Source of the DNA: Ideonella sp. A 288
GTDB taxonomy: Bacteria; Pseudomonadota; Gammaproteobacteria; Burkholderiales; Burkholderiaceae_C
NCBI RefSeq assembly: GCF_002198735.1
Contig: NZ_MWLO01000123.1
Coordinates: forward strand, 25,622 to 89,621
DNA length: 64,000 bases
Direction: 5' to 3'
The position numbers and the translations under genes are program-made. The notes under the pieces were generated by a model, which had not been told where the DNA came from, ran no database searches, and worked only from the letters and a program-made list of their open reading frames with translations. Shown here in pieces: positions 10,623 through 19,878 of this stretch (positions within the stretch are counted from its first letter, which is position 1; each line of letters begins with the position of its first letter).

Positions 10623-11948
10623 ATGTTCGCGCTGGTCGACGTGAACAACATGTACGTCAGCTGCGAGCGGGTGTTCCGCCCCGCACTGGTGGGCCGTCCG
10701 GTGGTCGTGCTGTCGAACAACGACGGCAACTGCATCGCGCGCAGCAACGAGGCCAAGGACCTGGGCATCACGATGGCCCAGCCCTGGTTCCAGGTGCGGC
10801 ACCTCGAGCGCGAGGCCGGCCTGATTGCGCTGTCGGCCAACTTCGAGTTGTACGGCGACATGTCCAGCCGCATGATGAGCCTCGTTGGCCGTTACGCGCC
10901 ACGGCAGGAGGTGTACAGCATCGACGAATCCTTCCTCGACTTCGATGGCGTGCGCGGCCGCCTGGCCGACATCGGCCGCGACATGCGCGCTACCGTGCTG
11001 CGATGGACCGGGCTGCCCACCAGCGTCGGCTTCGGTCCTACCAAGACCCTGGCCAAGCTGGCCAACCACATCGCCAAGATGGCCGACCGCAAGCCCGGCA
11101 CCTATGCGCCGGACCTGGCGCAGGTGTGCCACCTCGGCGAGATGACCGCGGCACAGCGCGACACCCTTTTCGCCGCCACTGAAGTGGGCAGTGTCTGGGG
11201 CATCGGTCGGCGCATGACGGCGCGCCTGAACGACGGCGGAATCCGTACGGTGTCGGATCTCTTGCGCGCCGACCTGGCCATGCTGCGCCGTCAGTTCAGC
11301 GTCGTGCTCGAGAAGACCGTGCTGGAACTGAAAGGCACGCCGTGCCTGGGCATCGACGACGAGCCACCGGCCCAGCAACAGATCATGTGCTCGCGCTCGT
11401 TCGGCGCCCCCGCCACCGACCTGGAGAGCCTCACCGACCTGGTCAGCCAGTTCACTGCCCGGGTGGCCGAGAAGCTGAGGCACCAGCACGCCACCGCCGG
11501 CGCCGTGCACGTGTTCATCGGCACCAGCCCGTTCCGGCAGAACGACCGCCAGCACAGCCCCGGCGTCACGCAGCCCATGCGTCGTCCTACCGACGACACG
11601 CGCGCCCTGATCGGCGCCGCGGTGAGCGCCTTGCGGGGCATGTACCGGCCGGGGTTCAACTACGTCAAGGCCGGCGTGATGCTGGTGGACCTGCAACCCA
11701 AAGGGCAGCAGCAGGGCGAACTGGACCTGTTCTCGTCGGCGAACGAGGCGGAACCCATTGCACGCAGCCGCGACCCGTCGCCACTGATGGCCACGGTCGA
11801 TGCGCTCAATCGGAAGTTCGGCCGCGGCGCCATCGGCATCGGCAGCCTGGCCCACCAGGTCGGCGGCGGCGCCCATGCCGGCAAGCGCGAGCGCCGCTCA
11901 CCGCGCTACACCACACGGCTCGGCGAGATCCCGGTGGCCACTGCGTAG
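10623..11948 (+). CDS. umuC: DNA polymerase V catalytic subunit UmuC (Y-family)
   Basis: Translesion DNA polymerase of 441 residues. The metal-binding acidic residues are intact: D6 in MFALVDVNNMYVSCE and D101/E102 in YSIDESFLDF. The little-finger region contains SRSFG and a beta-clamp binding motif QGELDLF at 364-370. The fingers and palm (LSNNDGNCIARSNEAK) are typical. It follows umuD by nine bases and should be induced with it after DNA damage. UmuC looks fully functional, in contrast to the dyad-less UmuD next to it. Confidence 0.96.
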   Translation: MFALVDVNNMYVSCERVFRPALVGRPVVVLSNNDGNCIARSNEAKDLGITMAQPWFQVRHLEREAGLIALSANFELYGDMSSRMMSLVGRYAPRQEVYSIDESFLDFDGVRGRLADIGRDMRATVLRWTGLPTSVGFGPTKTLAKLANHIAKMADRKPGTYAPDLAQVCHLGEMTAAQRDTLFAATEVGSVWGIGRRMTARLNDGGIRTVSDLLRADLAMLRRQFSVVLEKTVLELKGTPCLGIDDEPPAQQQIMCSRSFGAPATDLESLTDLVSQFTARVAEKLRHQHATAGAVHVFIGTSPFRQNDRQHSPGVTQPMRRPTDDTRALIGAAVSALRGMYRPGFNYVKAGVMLVDLQPKGQQQGELDLFSSANEAEPIARSRDPSPLMATVDALNRKFGRGAIGIGSLAHQVGGGAHAGKRERRSPRYTTRLGEIPVATA

Positions 11949-12190
11949 TTCACCGGTCATTAGCGACGCGCCGAACGAATCGGCGTCACCACTCGTTGCG
12001 CATCGATGCGGCTGCACGACATTCGCAAAGTCGTTCCACCCTGAGTTCGAGCGTCGTAACTGCGCCGGGAATTCGCCAAGCGTCCACGCAAGGTACATTC
12101 GCATTTCAGGGAACGATCGCATTCAGAGGCAACAAGCCCGATGCATTGGCGCACGATTCGCATTGGATCGGCATGCGCCCGGAGTTGAAG

Positions 12191-12535
12191 ATGGCAAAGA
12201 AAACGCTGGCGGAAATTCACCAACAGATCGACAAGTTGCAGCAAGAGGCCGCGGCCCTGAAGGCCAAGGAAAAGGGTGGTGTCGTGGCGCGCATCCTGGA
12301 GGCCATCGCCCATTACGACCTGACGCCGCAAGACCTGTTCGGCAAGGCCGTGTCGTCCAAGGTAGCCCGCAAGTCGGCGAAGCCTGCATCCAAGGGTAAG
12401 GGCACCAAGTCCACCGCCGCCATCAAGTACCGCGACGAGGCTGGCAATGCCTGGGTCGGAAAGGGCAAGCGCCCGGCGTGGTTCAATGCCGCGCTCGCGT
12501 CTGGCAAGACCGCAGAGGATCTGCTGGTGAAGTAA
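12191..12535 (+). CDS. H-NS family nucleoid protein
   Basis: Short H-NS-type DNA-binding protein (114 residues). An N-terminal coiled-coil oligomerisation segment (AEIHQQIDKLQQEAAALKAKEK) is joined by a Lys/Ala/Ser-rich linker to the C-terminal AT-hook-like domain with the conserved YRDEAGNAWVGKGKRPAWF. Such proteins silence AT-rich and foreign DNA. ATG 12191 is chosen because GGAG lies six bases upstream; an ATG at 12173 would add six residues. The 242-base gap before it is relatively AT-rich for this window and may hold its own promoter. Confidence 0.93.
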   Translation: MAKKTLAEIHQQIDKLQQEAAALKAKEKGGVVARILEAIAHYDLTPQDLFGKAVSSKVARKSAKPASKGKGTKSTAAIKYRDEAGNAWVGKGKRPAWFNAALASGKTAEDLLVK

Positions 12536-12677
12536 CAGGGCACCGAACCGACCATGGGTCGGAACGGTCCTGCTGACTGTGGCCACCCCAGGCCGACGAC
12601 GCCAGTCGTCTGCCCCGAGGAGGAGGTGAGTCGTTTCGGGAGCAGCCCTTCGTTGACTCGAGCGCCCAGACGATCGC

Positions 12678-13367
12678 ATGTGCAACCTGTACCACATGTC
12701 CCCGCGCGAGCATGTCGAGCGATACTTTCGGGCGCAGTTGCCGCTGGAGTACCGTGAGGTCGCGGTCGGTCCGTTCAACACCGGACTCTTCCTCAAGCAC
12801 GGCGCGGATGGCCCCACAGCCGTGATGGGGCAGTGGGGCATGATCGGCCCGGGCAGCAAGACCCGGCGACCCACGTCGCGCGCGATCCTGACCAACAACG
12901 CCCGTGCCGAATCCATCGGCGAGCGAGCGACCTACAAGGCAGCCTGGCGCAACGGGCAGCGCTGCCTGATCCCGGCGGCCTGGTACCAGGAGCCGAACTG
13001 GGAGACCGGCAAGAACATCTGGTGGCGCATGCGCCGCACCGACGGCGATCCCTGGGCGCTGGCCGGCATCTGGTCGGAGTGGACCGATCCGTCCACCGGC
13101 GAGATCGTGCCGAGCTACTCGATGATCACCATCAACTGCGACGGCCACCCGCTGCTGGGGCGCCTGCACAAGCCCGATCCGAAGTTGCCCCCCGACCAGC
13201 AGGACAAGCGCTCGGTGGTGCCGCTGGCCCCGACGAACTGGAACGCCTGGCTCACCGGTGACGAGGTGCAAGCCCGGTCGCTGCTGCGGGTGCCGGAGGA
13301 GGCACTGTTCGACCCGACCGACGCCTTGCGCACCGATCTCGCGCTGGAGATTCGAGCGCCTGGGTGA
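12678..13367 (+). CDS. SOS response-associated peptidase family protein (SRAP, YedK/HMCES-like)
   Basis: SRAP proteins crosslink covalently to abasic sites in single-stranded DNA through the N-terminal Cys2. This 229-residue protein begins MCNLY, so Cys2 is in place; NARAES and the glutamate in PAAWYQEPNW correspond to the conserved Asn and Glu, and the histidine in GRLHKPD to the catalytic-site His. The gene lies near umuD-umuC, matching a DNA-damage role. A G-C hairpin (CCCCC AATC GGGGG, about 13436-13449) after the stop may be a weak terminator. Confidence 0.9.
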   Translation: MCNLYHMSPREHVERYFRAQLPLEYREVAVGPFNTGLFLKHGADGPTAVMGQWGMIGPGSKTRRPTSRAILTNNARAESIGERATYKAAWRNGQRCLIPAAWYQEPNWETGKNIWWRMRRTDGDPWALAGIWSEWTDPSTGEIVPSYSMITINCDGHPLLGRLHKPDPKLPPDQQDKRSVVPLAPTNWNAWLTGDEVQARSLLRVPEEALFDPTDALRTDLALEIRAPG

Positions 13368-13502
13368 GCGCAACGGCCGAACCTCGGCGGCCTGGGCAGT
13401 ACGGTCGGTCTGGCGTTGACGGCCGACGGCCGACTCCCCCCAATCGGGGGCACTCTTTCAGTGGATTGCCGAACGTGGTTTGCCGGCGCACGATCGACTT
13501 CC

Positions 13503-13733
13503 ATGAGCAACCCTTCGGTGGAGCATCTGGCCCTGGTCGTGAGACTGCAGGGGCTCGCCTTGCGCGAGTTGATGCGAGCCCTGTCCATCTCTCAGGCGCG
13601 GCAATGCTCGGCAGGCCTTCAGGCCAGTGCTTTGGATCTCTTGGCGACCGTCGATCCGTTGGATGCCGCGGCTGAGGAACGCTTCAACGTTGAATTGTCT
13701 GCATTGAAGGCCGCGCTTCAGAGGGGGCGTTGA
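13503..13733 (+). CDS. Small hypothetical protein (76 aa)
   Basis: Soluble, alpha-helical-looking peptide beginning MSNPSVEHLALVVRLQGLAL, with no membrane segment and no motif that I recognise. An in-frame GTG/ATG further upstream would extend it to 105 residues, but the upstream part overlaps a hairpin and looks non-coding. Codon use resembles the neighbours. It lies between the SRAP gene and tRNA-Ser. Confidence 0.45.
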   Translation: MSNPSVEHLALVVRLQGLALRELMRALSISQARQCSAGLQASALDLLATVDPLDAAAEERFNVELSALKAALQRGR

Positions 13734-13914
13734 CTCGCTTCCCTTTGCTCACCGGCGCGGCTGCGAAGGCGCCCACCTCCACCACAGGCGATGACAGCGG
13801 CAGAGGCTTACCGGTTCGCTGGTTCGGCCGTCAGATCGACTGGCGTGAACGCCTGCATGCCACGGGCTCACCGGGAGCATCTGCCGGGCCTCGATGACCT
13901 GCGCGCTGCGCAAA

Positions 13915-14005
13915 TGGCGGAGGGAGCGGGATTCGAACCCGCGGGGGGCTGTTAACCCCCACACGCTTTCCAGGCGTGCGACTTAAACCGCTCATCCATC
14001 CCTCC
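13915..14005 (-). tRNA. tRNA-Ser (anticodon GGA)
   Basis: Read on the minus strand, the 91 bases give a 7-bp acceptor stem GGAGGGA / TCCCTCC, discriminator G and encoded CCA at 13915-13917. The anticodon loop CTGGAAA gives anticodon GGA (codons UCC/UCU). A long variable arm (GTGTGGGGGTTAACAGCCCCCC region) and the T-loop GGTTCGAATCC confirm a class II serine tRNA. Confidence 0.97.
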
Positions 14006-14034
14006 GTGCCTACAGGTACGGCAAGCGCAGGATT

Positions 14035-14415
14035 CTAGCCGACAGGATCGAGCGCCATCTCGCGCAGCCACTCCAGCGGCACGATGTCCAGTGCCCGGGC
14101 ATGGGTGCTCTCCAGCACCACCGGGGGTGCAAAGCCCGCCGAGTAGGCCTCTTTCCAGCGATGGGCGCACACGCACCACCGATCGCCCGGCTGAAGACCC
14201 CGGAACCGGAACTCCGGCCGTGGCGTGATCAGGTCGTTGCCGCGCTCGAACTGGTGGTTCAGGAAGGCCAGCGTCATCCGGGCACAGACCACGTGGCTGC
14301 CCAGGTCGTTGTGGTCGGTGCGGCAGCAGCCGTCGCGGGTCCAGCCGGTGAGGGGATCGTACGAGCAGGGCACCAGTGCCGCGCCGAGGACGTTGAGCGC
14401 GTGGTCGATGCTCAT
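14035..14415 (-). CDS. DUF2237 family protein
   Basis: 126-residue conserved protein of unknown function. It shows the family pattern: NVLGAALVPCSYDPLTG, RDGCCRTDHNDLGSHVVCA, GNDLITPRPEF, GLQPGDRWCVCAHRW and ATH-like STHARAL. Several conserved cysteines (CCRT, VCA, WCVCA) suggest metal binding, which is inference. Its start overlaps the end of the SPFH gene (14412) by four bases (ATGA), so the two are translationally coupled. Confidence 0.88.
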   Translation of the reverse strand: MSIDHALNVLGAALVPCSYDPLTGWTRDGCCRTDHNDLGSHVVCARMTLAFLNHQFERGNDLITPRPEFRFRGLQPGDRWCVCAHRWKEAYSAGFAPPVVLESTHARALDIVPLEWLREMALDPVG

Positions 14416-15338
14416 CGCGCGCTGGCCGCCTTGTTCGGGCCCTGCATCACGGCCATGGCCGTGGCGATCAGCCCGGAAACTTCGGTCATGTTGCCGGGGA
14501 CGATCATCGTGTTGTTGGTGCGGGCCAGGTGGCCGTAGGCGTCGATGGCCTTTTCGGCCACTTTCAACTGCACCGCGTCGGCACCGCCGGGCTGCTCGAT
14601 GGCGGCGGCGATCTTGCGGATGGCATCGGCCGTGGCATCGGCCACTGCAGTGATGGCGGCGGCCTCGCCCAGCGCCTTGTTGATCTCGGCCTGCTTCTCA
14701 CCCTCGGACCGCGCGATCGAGGCCTCGCGCTCGCCCGTGGCGATGTTGATCTGCTCCTGCCGCCTTCCTTCGGAGGCGGCAATCAGTGCGCGCTTCTCGC
14801 GTTCGGCAGTGATCTGTGCCTGCATGCTGCGCAGGATCTCGGCCGGGGGTGTCAGGTCCTTGATCTCGTAGCGCAGGACCTTGACGCCCCAGTTCAGCGC
14901 GGCTTCGTCCAGAGCGCTGACGACCGAGGCGTTGATCGAATCGCGTTCCTCGAAAGTCTTGTCCAGTTCCATCTTGCCGATCACCGAGCGCAGCGTGGTC
15001 TGCGCCAGCTGGGTCACCGCGACGACGTAGTTGCTCGAGCCGTAGCTGGCGCGCATCGGGTCGGTGATCTGGAAGTACAGGATGCCGTCGACCTGCAGCT
15101 GGGTGTTGTCGCGAGTGATGCACACCTGGCTGGGCACGTCGAGCGGGATCTCCTTCAGCGAGTGCTTGTAGGCCACCCGGTCGACGAAGGGCACCAGGAT
15201 GTTCAGCCCCGGCCCGAGCGACGCGTGGTACTTGCCCAGGCGCTCGACGACCCAGGCGTGCTGCTGCGGCACGACCTTGATCGACCGGACGACGAAAATG
15301 CCGGCGACCACCAGCAGGATGAGTGCAACGAGTTCCAT
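14412..15338 (-). CDS. SPFH/band-7 domain membrane protein (QmcA/paraslipin-like)
   Basis: Stomatin-like scaffold of membrane microdomains, 308 residues. One N-terminal membrane anchor (ELVALILLVVAGIFVV, residues 2-17) is followed by the SPFH domain (VPQQHAWVVERLGKYH, PFVDRVAYKHSLKEIPLDV) and a long Ala/Glu-rich coiled coil (QAQITAEREKRALIAASEG). The partner NfeD-like gene lies immediately upstream (20-base gap), the standard pairing. Likely role: a large ring complex in the inner membrane linked to membrane quality control. Confidence 0.93.
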   Translation of the reverse strand: MELVALILLVVAGIFVVRSIKVVPQQHAWVVERLGKYHASLGPGLNILVPFVDRVAYKHSLKEIPLDVPSQVCITRDNTQLQVDGILYFQITDPMRASYGSSNYVVAVTQLAQTTLRSVIGKMELDKTFEERDSINASVVSALDEAALNWGVKVLRYEIKDLTPPAEILRSMQAQITAEREKRALIAASEGRRQEQINIATGEREASIARSEGEKQAEINKALGEAAAITAVADATADAIRKIAAAIEQPGGADAVQLKVAEKAIDAYGHLARTNNTMIVPGNMTEVSGLIATAMAVMQGPNKAASAR

Positions 15339-15357
15339 GGATGTTCTCCTGATCGGT

Positions 15358-15795
15358 TCAGTGCGGGGCGCGGTCCAGCAGCAGGCGGTTGCCATCGACG
15401 GCTCGCACGACGTGTTCGCCGGGCACTGGGTCGCCGGTCCCGGCGAAGCGGGCGTCCCAGCCGGCACCGCGGTAGCTCACCCGAGCGCTGCCGTCCGGCT
15501 CCCAGTGCGCCACGTGCACCGGGCTGCCCACGTCGAGGTGGATGTCGCGGTTGGCCGACGCCTCGGCGGCGGGTGGCTGCCTGCCGCGCCGCACGTGCCA
15601 GGCGGCGACGGACCCCCCGCCCACCAGGGCGCCCACCACCAACTGGCCGGTGACGGCCATGCCGGCATGGGCGGCCAGGGCCGACGCCGCCGCCCCGAGC
15701 GCCAGCATCAGCAAGTAGAACGTTCCCGTGGCCAGTTCGGCTGCGACCATCGCGCCGCACACGAGCCACCACCAGGTCGATGCACTCCAGTCCAC
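15358..15795 (-). CDS. NfeD-like membrane protein
   Basis: Partner of SPFH proteins, 145 residues. Two to three membrane helices (WWLVCGAMVAAELATG, FYLLMLALGAAASALAA, GQLVVGALVGGGSVAAW) precede a C-terminal OB-fold region (DVGSPVHVAHWEPDGSARVSYRGAGWDARF). GTG at 15793-15795 is chosen because a GAGGAG sequence lies just upstream and the hydrophobic region begins right after; the open frame extends further but overlaps the upstream region of the divergent decarboxylase gene. Confidence 0.87.
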   Translation of the reverse strand: MDWSASTWWWLVCGAMVAAELATGTFYLLMLALGAAASALAAHAGMAVTGQLVVGALVGGGSVAAWHVRRGRQPPAAEASANRDIHLDVGSPVHVAHWEPDGSARVSYRGAGWDARFAGTGDPVPGEHVVRAVDGNRLLLDRAPH

Positions 15796-15937
15796 TGCGA
15801 ACTCCTCACCCCGTTTCGGGACGGCTCCGGCCAGTGTACTGACGCCGCCGTGCCGCAGCACCGTCATGGTCCGGCGCGGGTTCGCACCTACACTTCCCTT
15901 TCCGCTGTTCCGCCGCCCCGTTCCGAGGACCCGATCG

Positions 15938-18193
15938 ATGCTCCGCTTCCATTTCCCCATTGTCATCATCGACGAGGACTACCGCTCGGAAAACACCTCC
16001 GGCCTCGGCATCCGCGCGCTGGCGCAAGCCATCGAGAAAGAGGGCTTCGAGGTGCTGGGGGCCACCAGCTACGGTGACCTGAGCCAGTTTGCCCAGCAGC
16101 AGAGCCGGGCCAGCGCCTTCATCCTGTCGATCGACGACGAGGAGTTCACACCGGGCCCGGAACTCGATCCGGCGGTGCTGAACCTGCGCAAGTTCATCGA
16201 GGAGATCCGGTTCAAGAACGCCGACATCCCGATCTACCTGTACGGCGAGACGCGCACCTCGCAGCACATCCCGAACAACATCCTGCGCGAACTGCACGGC
16301 TTCATCCACATGTTCGAGGACACGCCGGAGTTCGTGGCCCGTCACATCATCCGAGAGGCCCGAAGCTACCTGGACGGCCTGGCGCCGCCGTTCTTCAAGG
16401 CCCTGATGGACTACGCCCAGGATGGGTCTTATTCCTGGCACTGCCCGGGGCATTCCGGCGGCGTGGCCTTCCTGAAGAGCCCGGTCGGTCAGATGTTCCA
16501 CCAGTTCTTCGGCGAGAACATGCTGCGGGCGGACGTCTGCAATGCCGTCGAGGAACTGGGGCAATTGCTCGATCACACCGGCCCGGTGGCCCAGAGCGAA
16601 CGCAATGCGGCGCGCATCTTCAATGCCGACCACTGCTTCTTCGTCACCAATGGCACCAGCACCAGCAACAAGATGGTGTGGCACCACACGGTGGCGCCGG
16701 GCGACGTGGTGGTGGTCGACCGCAACTGCCACAAGAGCATCCTGCACTCGATCATCATGACCGGCGCAGTGCCGGTGTTCCTGACGCCGACGCGCAACCA
16801 CTACGGCATCATCGGCCCGATCCCTCAGAGCGAGTTCACCCGCGAGGCCATCGAACGCAAGATTGCCCGGAACCCGCTGCTGAAGGGCGTGGACCCGAAG
16901 ACGGTGCGCCCGCGCATCATGACGCTGACGCAGAGCACTTACGACGGTGTGCTCTACAACACCGAAACCATCAAGGGCATGCTCGACGGCTACATCGGCA
17001 CGCTGCACTTCGACGAGGCCTGGCTGCCCCACGCCGCGTTCCACAAGTTCTATGGCACCTTCCACTCGATGGGAAAGAGCCGCCCGCGGCCGAACGAGGC
17101 CATGGTTTATGCGACGCAGTCCACGCACAAGCTGCTGGCGGGTTTGTCACAGGCCTCTCAGGTGCTGGTGCAGGACTCGCAGACGGTGAAGCTCGACAGG
17201 CACCTCTTCAACGAGGCCTACCTGATGCACACCAGCACGTCGCCGCAGTACGCCATCATCGCCAGCTGCGACGTTGCGGCGGCCATGATGGAGCCACCGG
17301 GAGGCACGGCGCTGGTGGAGGAAAGCCTGGCCGAGGCGCTGGATTTCCGCCGTGCCATGCGCAAGGTGGACAAGGAGTTCGGCAAGGACTGGTGGTTCAA
17401 GGTCTGGGGCCCCGACAAGCTGGTGGCAGATGGCATCGGCCGCGCCGATGCCTGGATCCTCAAGGCCAAGGACAAGTGGCATGGCTTTGGTGACCTGGCG
17501 GCGGGCTTCAACCTGCTGGACCCGATCAAGAGCACGATCATCACGCCCGGGCTGGACATGTCGGGCAAGTTCGCCCCCACCGGCATCCCGGCCAGCATCG
17601 TCACTAAGTTCCTGGCCGAACATGGCGTGGTGGTCGAGAAGACGGGCCTGTACTCGTTCTTCATCATGTTCACGATCGGCATCACGAAGGGCCGGTGGAA
17701 CACCCTGCTCACCGCGCTGCAGCAGTTCAAGGACGACTACGACAAGAACGCGCCGCTGTGGCGCATCCTGCCGGAGTTCTGCGCGGCGCAGCCCAAGTAC
17801 GAGCGAATGGGGCTGCGCGACCTGTGCCAGGCCATCCACGAAACCTATGCCAAGGGCGACATCGCGCGGCTGACCACCGAGATGTACCTGTCGGACCTGC
17901 AACCGGCCATGAAGCCCAGCGAGGCCTTCGCGCGCATCGCGCATCGCGACACCGAGCGGGTGGACATCGATCGCCTCGAGGGGCGCATCACCACGTCGCT
18001 GCTGACGCCTTATCCACCCGGCATTCCACTGCTCATCCCAGGCGAACGCTTCAATCGCAAGATCGTCGAGTACCTGCGCTTCACGCGCGAATTCAATGCC
18101 AAGTTCCCGGGGTTCCACACCGACGTGCACGGCCTGGTCGAGGACGACCTGACCGGAGAAGGGCACTACTACGTCGACTGCGTGCGGGACTGA
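15938..18193 (+). CDS. Orn/Lys/Arg decarboxylase class-I (probable biodegradative arginine or lysine decarboxylase)
   Basis: Pyridoxal-phosphate enzyme of 751 residues. Residues 1-130 form the receiver-like wing domain (FPIVIIDEDYRSENTSGLG). The PLP lysine is K398 in ATQSTHKLLAGLSQ, with D359 in HFDEAW contacting the cofactor ring. A C-terminal domain follows (TSLLTPYPPGIPLLIPGER). Products would be cadaverine, putrescine or agmatine plus CO2; the exact substrate cannot be told from motifs. It may link to the polyamine catabolic island further right, but is 30 kb away. The start at ATG 15938 gives the family N-terminus. Confidence 0.92.
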   Translation: MLRFHFPIVIIDEDYRSENTSGLGIRALAQAIEKEGFEVLGATSYGDLSQFAQQQSRASAFILSIDDEEFTPGPELDPAVLNLRKFIEEIRFKNADIPIYLYGETRTSQHIPNNILRELHGFIHMFEDTPEFVARHIIREARSYLDGLAPPFFKALMDYAQDGSYSWHCPGHSGGVAFLKSPVGQMFHQFFGENMLRADVCNAVEELGQLLDHTGPVAQSERNAARIFNADHCFFVTNGTSTSNKMVWHHTVAPGDVVVVDRNCHKSILHSIIMTGAVPVFLTPTRNHYGIIGPIPQSEFTREAIERKIARNPLLKGVDPKTVRPRIMTLTQSTYDGVLYNTETIKGMLDGYIGTLHFDEAWLPHAAFHKFYGTFHSMGKSRPRPNEAMVYATQSTHKLLAGLSQASQVLVQDSQTVKLDRHLFNEAYLMHTSTSPQYAIIASCDVAAAMMEPPGGTALVEESLAEALDFRRAMRKVDKEFGKDWWFKVWGPDKLVADGIGRADAWILKAKDKWHGFGDLAAGFNLLDPIKSTIITPGLDMSGKFAPTGIPASIVTKFLAEHGVVVEKTGLYSFFIMFTIGITKGRWNTLLTALQQFKDDYDKNAPLWRILPEFCAAQPKYERMGLRDLCQAIHETYAKGDIARLTTEMYLSDLQPAMKPSEAFARIAHRDTERVDIDRLEGRITTSLLTPYPPGIPLLIPGERFNRKIVEYLRFTREFNAKFPGFHTDVHGLVEDDLTGEGHYYVDCVRD

Positions 18194-18227
18194 GCCGTGC
18201 CGCTGCGGGCGGGCTGTTCGGCACGGC
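18194..18227. terminator. Hairpin between convergent decarboxylase and fabI genes
   Basis: Perfect 9-bp stem GCCGTGCCG / CGGCACGGC around a 16-base loop, directly after the decarboxylase stop codon. No clear U-tract follows, so it may act as a bidirectional barrier or a 3'-end stabiliser. Confidence 0.5.
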
Positions 18228-18283
18228 CACTTGGTCGCGGCGGATGCCGCGCGAGGGCGGTGCCGGCAATTCGAGCGGTGGGA

Positions 18284-19069
18284 TCAGGCGTCGGGTGCGG
18301 CACCGGCCATCTGGCTGAAGCCGCCATCGACGTACATGATCTCAGCGCTGATGCCGCTGGCCAGGTCGGACAGCAAGAAGGCGGCGGCATTGCCGACTTC
18401 GTCGATGGTGATTGCGCGGTGCATCGGCGCGACCGCGGTGAAGCCGCTGAGCAACTTGCCGAAGTCCTTGACGCCGGATGCGGCCAAGGTCTTGATCGGA
18501 CCGGCCGAGATGCCGTTGACGCGGATCGCCCGGCCGCCCAGGCCTTGTGCCAGAAAGCGCACGCTGGCCTCCAGCGAGGCCTTGGCCAGACCCATCGTGT
18601 TGTAGTGCGGCACGTAACGCACAGCCCCGAGGTAGGACAGCGTCAACAGTGATGCGCCGGACCGAAGGCGGGGCAGCGCAGCCTTGGCCATGGCCGGAAA
18701 GCTGTAGGCCGAAATGTCGTGGGCGATGCGGAAGTTCTCGCGCGACAGGCCATCGAGAAAGTCACCGGCGATCGCCTCGCGCGGCGCGAACGCGATGGCA
18801 TGCACGAAGCCATCGAACTGATCCCAGTGCTCGCCGAGCTGGTCGAACAATCGAGCGATCTGGGCGTCATCGCCGACGTCGCAGTCGAACACGAGTGTCG
18901 ATCCGAACTCGGCTGCAAACTCGGTGATGCGCTCCTTGAAGCGTTCGCCCTGGTAGCTGAAGGCCAGTTCCGCACCTTCCCTGTGGCAGGCCCGCGCAAT
19001 GCCGTAGGCGATCGAGCGGTTGTTGAGAATTCCTGTGATCAGCAGGCGCTTGCCAGCGAGAAAGCCCAT
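18284..19069 (-). CDS. fabI: Enoyl-[acyl-carrier-protein] reductase (NADH)
   Basis: Last reduction step of fatty acid elongation. 261 residues, SDR fold. The N-terminal nucleotide site is [19 protein letters not shown]; the active-site residues are at the same positions as in the E. coli enzyme (Y146, Y156 and K163 in SYLGAV and HYNTMGLAK). The C-terminal YVDGGFSQM is conserved. Triclosan-sensitive FabI type is likely from the motif spacing. Monocistronic on the minus strand, convergent with the decarboxylase gene. Confidence 0.96.
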   Translation of the reverse strand: MGFLAGKRLLITGILNNRSIAYGIARACHREGAELAFSYQGERFKERITEFAAEFGSTLVFDCDVGDDAQIARLFDQLGEHWDQFDGFVHAIAFAPREAIAGDFLDGLSRENFRIAHDISAYSFPAMAKAALPRLRSGASLLTLSYLGAVRYVPHYNTMGLAKASLEASVRFLAQGLGGRAIRVNGISAGPIKTLAASGVKDFGKLLSGFTAVAPMHRAITIDEVGNAAAFLLSDLASGISAEIMYVDGGFSQMAGAAPDA

Positions 19070-19144
19070 GGGTCGGATCCTGTGCGATACGGTGCGGGTG
19101 AGGGGCGAGATTCTCGCATGCTCGACTCAGCCCAGGGTTGACCC

Positions 19145-19173
19145 TTGCCGGTACATCTCTTGCAAGCTATAAT
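19145..19173 (+). promoter_or_regulatory. Sigma-70 promoter of the rimP-nusA-infB operon
   Basis: -35 TTGCCG (19145-19150), 17-base spacer, perfect -10 TATAAT (19168-19173). A transcript starting near 19180 would have a leader of about 110 bases before rimP. A second possible -35 TTGACC at 19138 is too far (24 bases) from the -10. Confidence 0.75.
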
Positions 19174-19214
19174 CATTCTTTCGCTGTAGAGCCGAATGTG
19201 GGCGGATTCATCCA

Positions 19215-19246
19215 GCCCATTTTTTTTGGGCAAACGGCTTTTGCCG
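19215..19246 (+). other. Tandem small hairpins in the rimP leader
   Basis: Two short stems in the predicted 5' leader: GCCCA / TGGGC around a run of Ts (19215-19231) and CGGC / GCCG around TTTT (19235-19246). The T-run of eight inside the first loop is unusual for this GC-rich genome. Might bind a regulator or slow polymerase upstream of nusA; function is inference. Confidence 0.4.
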
Positions 19247-19290
19247 CAAGCACACAGCACCCACAGGTTAGAAGGAACACCGCAGTCACG

Positions 19291-19878
19291 ATGAGCTGGC
19301 AGTCCGCGATCGATCGAACCGTTCAAGGCCTGGGTTACGACTTGGTCGATGCCGAACGCACGGCAGGTGGGTTGCTGCGTGTGACGATCGATCGGCTCCC
19401 GGGGCGATCGTATCCGACCGGCCCGGGCGAGTCCGTGCTGGTCGAAGACTGCGAGATCGTCACGCGACAGCTGCAGTATCTGCTGGAGGTCGAGGCCGTC
19501 GACTATGCGCGCCTCGAGGTGTCATCTCCCGGACTCGATCGGCCGTTGCGCAAGCCCGCCGACTGGGAGCGCTTCATCGGCAGCGACGTCGAAATCGCAC
19601 TTCGGCAGCCCTTCAATGGACGGCGGAAGTGGACGGGCCGTCTGCTGGCCCGTGACGGCGGTGCCTACAGCCTGGCCTTGCCGCAGGATCCTCCGCAGCG
19701 CAAGACACGGTCCGCCAAGTCTGCTGCGGGCACCGCAGCTGGCGAGACGGTCGAACAGACACTGGATTTCACCCTGGACGAGGTGCGCGACGCGCGCCTG
19801 GTGCCGGTGATCGATTTCAAGGGGCGCCGCGGCTTGCCGACCGAGGCCCCAACGCAAGACGGAGGTCAGAACCGATGA
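19291..19878 (+). CDS. rimP: Ribosome maturation factor RimP
   Basis: Needed for 30S subunit maturation. 195 residues, start ATG 19291 giving [20 protein letters not shown]. Conserved block [15 protein letters not shown] and the C-terminal SH3-like part ([25 protein letters not shown]). Slightly longer than usual because of a Lys/Ser/Ala-rich insert near residue 145. First gene of the classical rimP-nusA-infB operon; its stop overlaps the nusA start (ATGA). Confidence 0.94.
   Translation: MSWQSAIDRTVQGLGYDLVDAERTAGGLLRVTIDRLPGRSYPTGPGESVLVEDCEIVTRQLQYLLEVEAVDYARLEVSSPGLDRPLRKPADWERFIGSDVEIALRQPFNGRRKWTGRLLARDGGAYSLALPQDPPQRKTRSAKSAAGTAAGETVEQTLDFTLDEVRDARLVPVIDFKGRRGLPTEAPTQDGGQNR

Noticed and set aside
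13734..14034. Possible integration site of a mobile element at tRNA-Ser
   Set aside because: No integrase, no direct repeat of the tRNA 3' end and no change in composition beside it.
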